Source: Jacaranda mimosifolia
Taxonomy: Eukaryota; Streptophyta; Magnoliopsida; Lamiales; Bignoniaceae
DNA length: 64,000 bases
Reading direction: 5' to 3'
Assembly (NCBI GenBank): GCA_018894105.1
Contig: CM032120.1
Span: 29,906,710 to 29,970,709 of the forward strand
The first letter of the stretch is position 1. Every line of letters begins with the position of its first letter. Below are positions 36,061 to 48,600 of this stretch, one piece after another. The position numbers and the translations under genes are program-made. Under the pieces are notes generated by a model that saw only the letters and a list, made by a program, of their open reading frames with translations, was not told the DNA's origin and made no database searches.

Positions 36061-39000
36061 CTAGTTCTTGTTCCAAGAAGATGGCATATGAGAATTTTTC
36101 GGACAATAAAGTTCAATTTCAGATGCTGTAATTTCCCCATCAGCAGCTGGTTGTTGAGCAAGGCAAATGGGGTCAGTTGATTCAGTGGTCAGTTTACTCA
36201 TACTTCCATTGCCTACAGGAGAACCAGGTTTGTTGCCTTTAGCCCATGTCAAAATCAGCTCATGTGTGAACTCATCAAAAACAGTTTGTTTAAACATGCT
36301 CCCCATCTGCATTTGAGAACCAATAATTTGAAAACATAAGTACGCCAAACTTGATGAAAGATTGTTAACAATGTGTTAAGCAGAATGAATTAGCCTGTCT
36401 TGTCTGTAGCTTGGTTTACCTGTGTGACTAAGGCATATAGAGGTAAGGTGCTGTAACTGCAAAGGACTTGCACAACTACCCTGCAAATAGAAATTTACTG
36501 AAAATTAATGAAACCATGAAATCAAGTCCATAAGTTAAGAAGCTATTCTTGTTTCTGGGGTTGGTAAATACCCTACAACAAGTCTTGGAATGATGAAAGC
36601 CAACTCCTCCATGATGCAAGATCTGAAGCCATATGTGGTCTGTACAGTAAAAGAAGCAAAGTATTTAGAGAGTGTACTTAACATGCATATGAAGACTGCC
36701 TGATGAGAATAACTTTCTTGAAATATGATATTTACTCACCCAAATCCAAAAGAAGAATGCAATCTCAAATGCGTTTTGGAACAAGATGAAGTGAATCAAA
36801 TAAAGGACGAGGGCAGGCCGATGAAACCAGAACAGTTCATCAGAAGGCCTTACTCGTGTTCCTTCAGCATCCCCTGATCTTTCTGCAGCCTCCTTGGCTA
36901 GTTTAGTTATGATATGTTCCAGTTTAGCTCCAACAATTAGCAGAAGCTGAAATATCACACCCAGTGGCACATCTCAGATACTCCCAAGTCTTTTTTATTT
37001 TTCATTTTTTAACTATCTCTAATCGTAGATCGATTTAACTTACTAGTAGAGGTAAAAATGATAGCCAAAAGTATGTGTGCCATCCTGCAGTTTTTCCCCC
37101 GTAAGTGCCAAAGAGTTGGTGCATCATTGTAAAAGAATGGGAGTTCATAATTAAATATAGGACAAAGTCTTAATAATAATACCTGCTATGTTCACAAGCA
37201 AGAAGATCACAGCAAACAGCCATAAGTACCAGCTAACCAAGATAAGTCACCAGTGTCAGCATAAAGTTCAAGTTCATTTCTAGATTTTATTCAAACATAG
37301 TTCTTCTGTCTCACCTTATTCCTATGATTTTCCTGAAGTCATGTTCTAAGGTCCTCAGCATGTACTTGTGAAAATCATAATCTGGATTGCTAGGACAGTG
37401 TTCCTGTCCACCGAGAAAAATGAACACTAGTTTCTATTTTCAACTATGTTAAAATAGTTATGGCAATAACAAGTCGATAGTATCCAGTAGGGGGCAACTT
37501 TACACGTATAAATCCAGAGCGCAGTGCTATGTAGTCAGACTTAGTCACTGATCCATAAAATTGCTTGAAGAATGCCACCTACATGTAAGGATCAGAAGAT
37601 AATATATTATTACATTGATAGCATGAATTTTTCTGCATGTCTTAGGTGGTCACTTGAATTTGCCATTCGGGCAAATGGGTTGGAAGATTGCAAGAATTTA
37701 GAGTAGCTGATTGCCTCATAGAAAGATTCTTGAAATGCAGAAGTTGTACCAAGTGAGACATTTGTAGATAACTTACAGTCCAACTAACTACACGAAACTT
37801 TCTCCAATATCTGCCCCGCCGTCCCATAAACTCTTGTAGGTGAAGAGCACCAGGACCAAGAACTGTACACAGGAAATTCAAATGACTGCACTAAAGATCG
37901 ATGGAGAAGATGTTTCAACACATCCTCACAAGGAAGATAAAAAAAAAAAAAAAACCGGCAGTCATGATACCTCTGTGATATCTTGATGATTCATTTTTAA
38001 TTGAGTGCTCCCAGTTTCTCCATTCCCTTATCTAATAAACAAGGCGTAGCTTAGACAGTTGTGAAGTTCTTTAGATGCTAGAACAACTTCTCTGAAGTAT
38101 TTACTTTTAACAGAATTATGTTATCATTGATGTTCATCGCATATCAGGCTTTACTGTGAATATGTCTTATTAATTGATGTTCAAGTTTCAGGCACAGATA
38201 CATACCTTGATTCCTCCGAGAACCATGGTTGAGGCACAGAAGACTACATAAACGACGGCTAAAACAAATATGAATATGTGCAGCTGATGCAGTGCTTCTA
38301 AAGAAAGAAATGGAACACGTCCCTGTCAGAAATAGAAGATGAATTGCAGGTGATACTGCCATAAAACTGATCTTGTAGGTTTCTGAACTAAGTTACATGA
38401 TACAACACAAAAGGGGAAAAAATAGAAAGAATGAGATTCATTTATTGTTTGGGAGTTGAGACAGAAAGATGGGATAACAAGAAAATAACTTAAGATGTGT
38501 TGGTTATTGTATATGGGATACCTCTGAGCACTGCTGTGAAACTCCTCCAGCCAAAAGCTTCCTCCCAATGGTGGCAGTCTGATGCTCAGCAGTTTCCGTT
38601 TCCAATTTGCATGGGAGCATGATATTGGCTAGATGATCAGGCATGCAAATACTGCTTATGAGACCTTGAAAGACCGTCAAGAGGAGGGAGATAAATCCCA
38701 AAAGCATCAGCTCTGAAAGTTAGTCAATTAAAGTAAGATTGATTAGTTCAGATGAACACAAATTAGAAACAGATGAAACGGAAAATCCAGAACATACATA
38801 CCTTCCTTAAGCTTTTGCAATGCCTCAAACAGTGCTTCCTGGTTCTTACGCTTGAAGAACTGATTAACAAATGAAAAAGAAAACAGAGTTAGACAAAAGA
38901 ATTCATCTTTTGCCATCCTTATCTAGAGAGCTGAACCTTTTAATGAATACCTTTCCAAGCATATGAAGTCCACGCGCAGCGCAAAGTGAGATGAAAACAA

Positions 39001-39073
39001 TGATAAAACAGACAACAGCCACAACCCAAGTAGGCGTATACTCGAACGAGCGCTCTGTTTCTTCCCCTGCCAT
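36061..39073 (-). CDS. MLO-like seven-transmembrane protein (MLO13-like)
   Basis: Fourteen exons on the minus strand: 39073-38951, 38859-38802, 38712-38522, 38322-38206, 38031-37971, 37862-37777, 37578-37504, 37403-37315, 37232-37183, 37084-37044, 36946-36740, 36639-36572, 36480-36420, 36306-36061. All phases agree and give 490 residues. The N-terminus has YTPTWVVAVVCFIIVFISL (first membrane helix), then EELMLLGFISLLLTVFQG, ALHQLHIFIFVLAVVYVVF, FFKQFYGSVTKSDYIALR, DFHKYMLRTLEHDFRKIIG, FWFHRPALVLYLIHFILFQ and FEIAFFFWIW, the conserved MLO blocks. The calmodulin-binding region follows VLCSYSTLPLYALVTQMGS. MLO proteins are plasma-membrane calcium-channel-like proteins; some clades condition powdery-mildew susceptibility and others act in root or pollen signalling. 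The wording of the blocks recalls Arabidopsis MLO13 (remembered, not aligned). The second cytosolic loop and C-tail are short. No defect seen. Confidence 0.95.
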
Positions 39074-41243
39074 TCTTTCTCTGGTTGAGTTTTTGTTGAT
39101 AAAGAAATATGATCATGCAGCAGAATCACTGGTGCAAGTTGGAAGGAGGCTAAGTTTTATAATGCACAAAGTTGAGAAATGGTGGAAAGAATGGAGAAGG
39201 TAAGGAAAGGAATATTGTGGAGTGAAGGAAAAGTATATAGGAGGAAACAAGGTTTGGCTAAGTAAAGAACAATGTTATAGCAAGGTTTGAAGGCTTTCTT
39301 GCTGAAGGCTAATAGGTGTTTGTGAAATATATTTTTGTTTGTCGTATGAGTTTCTTTGTTAACACACTTTCTTTTCTCATGGCTTACTAGTCCTAAATCA
39401 AATTATGGCTTTTATAACATCTAAATCTATATTGAATATTTCAAAATGTCTAATGTTTTTTCATTATTTTGTTAGGACTAAAAGTATCCTCACGTAACAA
39501 TATAACTATATTGGTTTCATATGGTTTGATAAGTAACTTAATAATTAGTTCTGTTTGGATCAAACTACATAAATTCAACACGTTCTACAAATAATGAGAA
39601 CTTTGACAATGAGTCTAATTAGCTTTTACGCTTAGTTTTGGTAAAGAGTTATATATTCTTTTTGGTTACATAAAGAGTTATATATTTGAATATATCAATT
39701 TTTATAAAACTAAAATTAATTGATAAATGAAAGAGAGCGTGACTCCAGCATTATGGAAGAAAAAATAAAACCAAATTGTTTGGTACAAAAAAACTGAAAC
39801 TCTGTAACAAGTTAGATATATTTATACTATTAATAAATCACCTAATTCTTTTTTGGTATGTTTTCATGTGGTGTACCTAAAATATTCTTACTTTTTTTTT
39901 TTTATTTATAATTTTCATAACTACAACTATATAGTAACTACTATTTACAATCCACACATTCTATATGCATAATTATCATTTTATCTTAACATTTTTTTAA
40001 TTATTTGTGTAAAAACTCAAATAAATATCAAATGTTATTAAAAATTAATATTATATCAAGAAATAAATTATTTACTCTATACTATAAAAATTTTAACACA
40101 TGTATCGAATATGCCCAAATTACTAATTTTTATTAAATATGAATGAAGTTTCTATCAAATCAAACTCAATGAGCCATATTTTATGGATCCACTGTCCACA
40201 ACACGAAAACGCGATTAATAAGGAGATTCAATCATTTATTAATAAATCAATAAAAATAATTCAATCATCTATAAATAAAATGCATCACTTTTTATATATT
40301 TTCACCCATCATCATTTTCATTTTCATTTTCATTTTCATTTTCAAAACACATTTTCCAATAACCTATAAATCTTATCCCAATAACTTATATATTTTCTTT
40401 CTCTATTCCATTATTTCTATCTCTCTCCATCTACAACCTACTAAACCCAACATAATTATTACTTTTCCAACAATTCATCCAAATGCAAACTCATTTCATT
40501 AACTAACTTTTCAAATTTTAGAAATAATGGAGATAAAAATTGGAAATGAAAATAAAACCAAACGGGTCTTTTTAAGAAAAATATTCATTATCTAACAAGA
40601 AGTAAAAATATTGAGAGTCTCCAAAATATGAATACAAGTAAATATTTTAATTTTTTTTTTGTTTCAAAAGTTCAAGTAAGACATTTAAAAAAAATATATA
40701 TATTCGTTAAACAAAAAAGAATCCTAATTCATTTCAAAGTTTAATTAAATTCAATATGTTCAAATGGGTTGCATTATTTCAAGAATTATATTTTACAAAA
40801 GGTATTCAGTTCCTCTAATTTTTGCCATGTTTTTAATTATAATATAGCTCTGCTTTGTTATCGGTTACATTTTACAAAAACTTTTGACCCCTGTGTCTAG
40901 ATATGATTTTGTACTTAAGAGTTATATGAAATATAAAAAATTTTACATTAAAGTTTTACCTAACATACTGCACCATTTTGTTCTAATAAAATGCTATTTG
41001 ACATTATTATTTAACCATTTGAAATAATATTTTTTTTTAAAAATAATAGTATTTTATTGGTTAAATTCAAAAAAATTTAATATTTTATTTGTAAAAGGAC
41101 AATAAACTTATACTTTTTATTTAATATAATTTAGTGAATATACCATCATAACAAAGTTTATGCTAATATTATTACAATGGGAATACTAAACCCTGTTAAG
41201 CCACAAAATTAGGTGAAATAAGTTTTAAGGGCATCTCCAATCC
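39074..41243. other. MLO upstream region and AT-rich intergenic
   Basis: The first few hundred bases upstream of ATG 39073 should contain the MLO promoter. Beyond that the DNA is very AT-rich with no gene. A (TTTTCA)n microsatellite is at about 40315-40344. The composition-rich stretch 40130-40580 ends in ACCAAACGGGTC and may be an old MITE, but no inverted-repeat partner was confirmed. Confidence 0.5.
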
Positions 41244-41252
41244 TAAATTTTT

Positions 41253-44177
41253 GGGTTAATTACAGGGACCTTTTCTAATGTTTGGGCTAAATATAGAAAT
41301 TCCTCATGAGGTTTACGAAATTACAATTACCTCTCTTGGGGTTAACAGCCGTTTAAAAACCGTGACGGAAGGTGTGAAATGACCATTATACCCTTACTAA
41401 TTCAAAAGAAGAAAAAATGAAAAAAATAAAATGTCTTTTCTGTCCCTCTATGTATGAAGATCACAGATGGGCAAATTTCTTTTCCCTCCGTCGTTCATCT
41501 CTCCTCCTCAAACTCTCCTACTCTCATCCTTTCACTGATAGTGCATGCTTGTTTTCAGACAACAAAACTCTCCAAAAAACCTGCAGATTCTTCTTGATCG
41601 TGCACAACCAACTCCCTCCATCGTGAAATTTTGGTGGCATTTCCCATTTTGAAGCGAAAATGGCTCCTAAAGGTACGGGCAAGTTTTTTCACAACTTTTT
41701 TTTCCCCCCGTATTTTTATGTTAGATCAAGTTAGTTTTAGTTGTATTTTGTGTTGGGTGTTATTATTTTGTGATTTTAAAGTGGCGGTGACCTATTTTTG
41801 TTTAAAAAAATGTGATTTTTTTGTTTTTTGTTTTTACATAATATTATATGTGTTTATTGATGAATGTATGGTTATATTTTGCATGATTTGTAAAAAAACC
41901 TAATTTTTTATTAAAACCCTAGATTTGGATTTTGATGGCATTTTGTTGTACCCTTTTTGATCCTTAAGTAAACATTGTTTTCTTTTCTTATTTCGCTTGA
42001 TAGGTTCAAAAAAAAAAACAATTGATATTGTTGTTCACTATGGGGAAGACCATGGACATTCATGATAGATACGCAAAAGGTATTGTTATCTTTCTTTTTT
42101 CTGATTTTCACTTTCTGTAACTGGAGAATTTGGTATGGTCTATTTTGAAATGTGTATCAGTTCCAACTGTGTTAAGTGTAATGTGAAAAAAATTGTAAGG
42201 ATATTAAATGTTGTGTTGTAGCCTTGTGAGGGTGTTACTTGTTATATTTTACTGGAATGTGATTAAATTGCAAGGGTATTTATCTTCGACTCTGTTTCAT
42301 ATAATCTGTACTGGATTCTGATTAAGGTGTCGATTGTAATGTGTCCAAACTTGGAAGGGTGCTATTTGTAATGTTTTAAACATTTAAAGGTGCTACTTGT
42401 AAGCTTTAATATTAATTGAGGGTGGTATTTATAAGGTTTCTTAGTTGGTTTTATGATATTATACATTGCTCTTTATTATAATCTAGGGTCTTGTGGAGAC
42501 AATCAGCGAATTGGTGCCACACTTAATCAACAGAAAGTGCGTAAGGCATATTTACTCTAATTTCAGACTTTCCTTTTCTGGAGTTTGCTGAGGAAATACT
42601 TCTAGATAGCTGCAAGAGCTTACCACATATAAGATTATAATTTTACCATGTACAAGATAAAAGAGGTAAAGCTTGCAACTTATGAGATAGCCTTGCTGTT
42701 AAAGGAAATGCCCCTACTGCTGGAGGATTGCAGATGACAATATTGGCTTTGATGATGGCTTTTATGTTGCTTTTGATGGAATTGTGGAATCAATTATGGC
42801 AAGTGCAAGCGGAGGTAGGGGTAGGGATGAAAACGAGCCGAGCCGAGCTGAGCCGATTTTTGACTATTTTTTCTGGCTCGAGCTCGGCTCAAGCACTTGT
42901 TCGGGCTCGACTCGGCTCGGCTCAATTCATTTGGCTTGAACTCATAATCAAGTTATAGGCTCGAGTTTGGCTCGGGCTCAAGCTTGAAAAATTAAATTAT
43001 TTTATAAAAAAATTTTAAATTAGTATATATATTTTTTTATAAAATCAAGTTATAGGCTCAAGCTCGAGTTCGAAAAGTTAAATTATTTTATAAAAAATTT
43101 TAAAATTAATATATTTTATTATATATAAATATTTTTTTAATAAAAAATATAGACTCGCAAGCTTGCAAATAAATATTATTTGGCTCGAGCTCGAACACTT
43201 TTCGAGCCAGCTCGTCATGCTCGCGAGCTGGCTTTGTTCGTTTGCATCCCTAGGTTGGGGCTGTATAGATGGTGTAGTTGGAGGAGGTGATGATACATGT
43301 ACTAGAGGAGCTAATGAAGTAAGAGGGGGTTTTGATGAAAGTGTTGGAGGACAATGATTAATGCTTTATTATCACTATATTTTGTCATTTTAAACTTGGG
43401 ATTCATGAACCAGTACACAGGTTTTGCTTGATGTTTTGTGCAGTCAGTTGATCTTTTTGTACAGCCCTTTAGAATTGTACAGGATTTTGTTATGTGAAGC
43501 AAATTTGTGTAGTTCATCACATTTGAATATTTGATTGATGGTTAGATGTGAAGTAGTTTATTAGATTGTTATGTTTTTTTTCCTATTTTAAGGTACAATA
43601 TTGCAAGTTATAAAATTGAGAAGGGAGAGTTAATGTAATGTGGGATTTGTTCAAGGGGGCTCTATGTAACTAATCATTCATATCAGGGTGTTATATGTAA
43701 CTTCAAAGTTTACAAATAAAATTCAACCTCTAAAAAATTATATTAACATAAAAAAATAAATGTTGATATTTATTACTTTTAGTTAATATAATAATAATTA
43801 ATTATTTTAAATAATTATTTAAATTAATTATTTTACTTAATTAATTCCCAATTGTTACATTAACCATTGGTTTAATTTCTTACAATAAACCCCTTTAATG
43901 CTTTCAATATTACAAGTAGATCCACACATTCATGACACACATAAGAGTATTTTGGTCCAATCACATGGTAAATGGTCAAGCCCAGTCAAACAAAGGGCAA
44001 AATTGGATTTAAAAAAAAAGTCAACGCTAACATCAGCAAAAATCGTTAGTTTAACTAATGGCTGGGTCTATTTTTTAAACGGAGACAAACCCCAGAGGAG
44101 GTAATTGTAATCTTGTAAACTTTAGGGGTAGTTTTTATATTTAGCCCAAGCCTCAGAGAGGTCCCTGTAATTAACCC
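41253..44177. mobile_element. non-autonomous MULE with about 105-bp terminal inverted repeats
   Basis: The left end (41253-41357) begins GGGTTAATTACAGGGACC. The right end (44073-44177), read inward on the other strand, begins with the same 18 bases. Similarity continues through GGGCTAAATATA, ATTACAATTACCTC and CCGTTTAAAA for about 105 bp. Flanking 9-bp sequences TAAATTTTT (41244-41252) and TAAATTTAT (44178-44186) match at 8 of 9 positions, the target size of Mutator-like elements. The interior has no recognisable transposase. A short Gly/Asp-rich open segment (about 42734-42821 and 43253-43357) is split by a nested hAT MITE. Confidence 0.9.
42822..43252. mobile_element. hAT-type MITE nested in the MULE
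   Basis: Ends TAGGGATGAAAACGA and, from the other side, TAGGGATGCAAACGA. The flanks are GGTAGGGG (42814-42821) and GGTTGGGG (43253-43260), an 8-bp duplication with one mismatch. The sub-terminal parts are dense in GGCTCGAGCTCGGCTC palindromic words. 431 bp, non-coding. Removing it rejoins the Gly-rich open segment of the host MULE. Confidence 0.93.
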
Positions 44178-44186
44178 TAAATTTAT

Positions 44187-45271
44187 TTCAGGATTCATTT
44201 TATTTAATAGGAGAGTACTGTCTTGAAAATTGGATTAAGTAGACCCATTTGAACCAAAAATTTTAAACACACACATATATGTATACATATATACATACCA
44301 GCAATCATGCCTACGGTTTCCGAATGTATAATCTTTTATAAAAAAAATAATAAAGTTTTTAAAAATATACAAATTATAGTCCATTGTCAAATCATAAAAA
44401 TACATATTGAATCCAAAAAATAAAAAATAAAAAAAATGAGGGCAACCAAAAATTCAATAAAAGAATCCGTAAATTTTACAAATCAAAATATGTTAAAATA
44501 ATATTATTTATTTAAAAGAACAAAGAAGACATATTTCTAAGTCTATGTGTAAACAAATTCCTAATAATCATTTCCTAAATTTAGATTCAGATAATGAAAA
44601 AAATATATATAGTACAATGCAAAAACATTGCTTTTAAATATCTAAAACATCAACCAAAAAAATTATCAAAAAAATATTTTCTTATAAACATTAGAAATAT
44701 TATTGTAAATGCGGTAATAGAAAAATAATACTTTTAATAATTTTTTTGGTAATATTTTTAATATTCACAGTTAAGATCGTATCAACTAGTATGTTTAAAT
44801 GTGGTTATAAGGCTAAATTTGAAATACAAAATTTGGTATCACAACTACCTAACATATCTATATTTTCTAATTTTATCCTCTATATCACATTGTCTTTTTA
44901 AAGTTTAGAAAAAATTGAAGAATAATTATATAAAAGGACAAAAAAAACCCTTCCGCTTTAGACATAAATTAGACTTTCTTTTTATAATAGTATGTGTGTG
45001 TATATATATATATATTTTTCTGTTGATATGTTGTTAGGAAGTTTAAAATAAATGTTTAAATGTGCTATTTTTTTTTCTTTCAATATTTCAATAATTAGAC
45101 TATTGTTATTTTCCTGAAAATTATGAATTTTCATTCTACAATAAGAATACATGAACGAAAAATTTTGGTTTAAGTTTGATAAATTCTCACAATTAGGTGG
45201 TGCATGAATATTTAATTATACAAGAAAGACAATAATATACATAATAATTAAATCTGATATATGGCAGACAA
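44187..45271. other. AT-rich spacer between two MULEs
   Basis: About 1.1 kb of very AT-rich DNA with TATA microsatellites at about 44995-45015 and no recognisable feature. Confidence 0.55.
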
Positions 45272-45280
45272 AATTTTTTG

Positions 45281-45420
45281 GGGCACTTATTAAAAAGTAC
45301 CAAATGCACTTTCCAATTTAGTGATCAGTTCCTACTTGATTTTTATTAGAACAAACTCCCTAGTTTTGTTAAATTTTTAGAGATTACTCCCTACTTACTT
45401 GATTTGACAAAAATACCCTT
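45281..45420 (+). repeat. left terminal inverted repeat of the giant MULE
   Basis: Matches, on the opposite strand, about 59765-59905. Shared words in order are TTTAGTG-TCAGT, ATTTTTA, AAACTCC, and ATACCCTT at the inner end. Identity is moderate and several gaps are needed, so the repeat is old or this subfamily keeps weak terminal repeats. Confidence 0.65.
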
Positions 45421-45672
45421 AAGTATCATATTTTTCATACATTTTTTCTCACTTCTTCTCCAACTGGATAAGCAAACAGTAAACCTTATCATACACTCAT
45501 TACCAAAAACAAAAAGAACAGAAAAAACGCAACAAGCTGCACGGCGAGAGCCAAAAACCACCAACCCGACAGCTGCATTGTCTTCTTCTCTTTTTATTTT
45601 CAGCATTTTCGGGTTTCCTCTTCTTCTTAGTTTCTTCCCAGTTGCTTCTGAGTTTCTTATATTTTTCCGACA

Positions 45673-48600
45673 ATGTCAACCAGTAGTGAAGCAAGTGTGC
45701 TCAATCAAGTGTTGGGGAGTTGCCGCTACAAAGACCAGCTCCATATAATGTCAATTAAGGATAGTATGACTTTAATGGATATGTACATTAATCTCACAAG
45801 AAAATGGAGTGAAATCAAAGCAGAGCACTTCAGTTTGCAGTATATAGCTCCACATCAAAGATTGTACGTGAGTTTAACTAATGACGATGATGTCATGAAT
45901 ATGGTCTTACTACATTTGACATTGAAGATGAACATTGTTGACATCCTGGTAAACCGAAAGGATGAATCAAGCAGCAGAGAAAAGAAGAGCAGTGATGTTT
46001 TAAGGTAATACTTCTACAGAATCTCAACTGTACTTGTAAAATTTTGTACTTGAAGTGTTCTGAAATTGCACTCTGTTTATTTGAAAATCTTTTTGTACTT
46101 GGAGCGTTCTAAATTATACTTCATTGCAGTTAACATTGTACATCATCTCACAAAAATTATACTTTATTATGTAACTTTTATACTTCAAGTGTTCTACTAA
46201 AGGATTATCTAAAACTGTACTGTAACTTGTAGAGGTTTATACTTGAAGTGTTCCAAACTGTACGTAATCTATACAAAATTATACTTTCTATTTTCTGAAA
46301 GTATTCATTTAACCGAAACTGTACTGAAGTTGCCAGGGTTTTATACTTCAATTGTTCGAAAATTGTACTTCATTTCACACAAATTTGTACTCCAGTTATC
46401 TGAAATTGTACTTCATTTTACTAAAATTGTACTCTATTATTTAAGTTTTATACTCTATTATTTCACTAAATTTGTACTCCAATTATCTAAAATTGTACTT
46501 CATTTCACAAAATTTCTACTATTTGATTATCCAAAGTTATACTACTATTGCTAACGGTTTATACCTAAAGTGTTCAAAAATTTTACTTCTTTTTATTTAA
46601 AATTGTACTTCAACCTTTTGAGATTATACTTTATTTTACACAATTTTTACTTATTTATTGAAGGTCTACATTTTAAGGGTTATATATACCGATTATCCAA
46701 AATACACTGCAGTTGCTAGGGCTTTATACTTCAAGAGATTGAAATTGTACTTCACTCTATCTAAAATTATACATTTATTTCATGAAATTATATTTTCTTC
46801 TGTACTTCATTTTACATAAACCTATACTCTTTTCATTGAAGTTCTATACTTCAAGTGTTCGAAAATTATACGTCATTTTATATAAACTTGTACTTTAATT
46901 ATCTGAATCTATTATTCGACTATCATATTTCCTGTTAATAAATTATCCAATTTGTACTGCAATCGCTAAGGTTTTATACTTCAAGTGTTCAAAAATTGTT
47001 CTACACTTTACATAAACTGTACTTCTATTTTTTAAAATTATACTTCATTTTATACATCATTTTATATATGTCTGTACTCTTGTCACTGAAGTTATATACT
47101 TCAGGTAAATTGTACTTCATGTAAACACCATTCCATTCATTGAAGTTCTATACTTCAAGTGTTCGAAGTTGTACTTCACTTTATCTGAAGTTGTACTTCA
47201 TTTTATTTGAACTTGTACTTTAATTTCTAAACCTATTATTTTACTTTTAAGCGTGTAATAATGTATCATCCCGAAATTATACTGCAAGAGCCAAGGTTTT
47301 ATACTTCAGTTGTTCCGAAATTGTACTTTACATTATCAAAAGTTGTACTTCGAATTTCTGAACTTATATTTCAGTTCTTACATAATTTCACATAAATCTG
47401 TATGTTCTTTTCATTGAAGTTCTATACTTCTGGTATTCCGAAATTGTACTTCACTTTGTCTAATATTGTAATTCTATTTTTTGAAATCATACTTACATCA
47501 TTCTACCCAAACTTGTACTCCATTCATTAAAGTTCTACACTTCAAATGTATGAAGTTGTACTTCATTTTATCTGAACTTGTACTTTAATTATCTGAACCT
47601 ATTATTTAACTTTTAAGTGTGTAATAATGTATCATCCCAAAATTATACTGCAAGAGCCTAGGTTTTATACTTCAGTTGTTCCGAAATTATACTTCACATT
47701 ATCGAAAGTTGTACTTCGAATTTCTGAACATATATTTTAGTTCTTACATAATTTCACCTAAATTTGTATATTCTTTTCATTGAAGTTCTATACTTCAGGT
47801 ATTCCGAAATTGTACTTCACTTTGTTAATATTGTACTTCTATTTTCTGAAATCATACTTCATTTTATAATTCATTTTACCGAAATTTGTACTCCATTCAT
47901 TAAAGTTCTACACTTCAAATGTATGAAGTTGTACTTCATTTTATCTGAACTTGTACTTTAATTATCTGAACCTATTATTTAACTTTTAAGTGTGTAATAA
48001 TGTATCATCCCAAAATTATACTGCAAGAGCCTAGGTTTTATACTTCAGTTGTTCCGAAATTATACTTCACATTATCGAAAGTTGTACTTCGAATTTCTGA
48101 ACATATATTTTAGTTCTTACATAATTTCACCTAAATTTGTATATTCTTTTCATTGAAGTTCTATACTTCAGGTATTCCGAAATTGTACTTCACTTTGTTA
48201 ATATTGTACTTCTATTTTCTGAAATCATACTTCATTTTATAATTCATTTTACCGAAATTTGTACTCCATTCATGGAAGTTTTATACTTCAAGTTTTTCGA
48301 AAATGTACTTAATTTTATCTGAACTTGTACATCATGATCTGAATCTATTATTAAATTTAGAAGTGACTACTAATTGATTATCCAATAACTATATTGCAAT
48401 AGCTAAAGTTTTATACTTCAGGAGTTTGAAATTGTACTTCATATTATCAAAAGTTGTACTTCAAATTTCTGAACTTATATTTCAGTTCTTACATAATTTC
48501 ACCTAAATCTGTATATTCTTTTCATTGAAGTTCTATACTTCAGGTATTCCGAAATTGTACTTCACTTTGTTAATATTGTACTTCTATTTTTTGAAATCAT

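Noticed and set aside
40130..40580. Possible MITE ending in ACCAAACGGGTC
   Set aside because: No inverted-repeat partner or target duplication seen on the other side.
46243..48322. Open frames with repeating LYF/VLHF patterns, two of them nearly identical 373 bp apart
   Set aside because: Direct translation of the TACTT array inside a spliced intron; periodicity, not coding.
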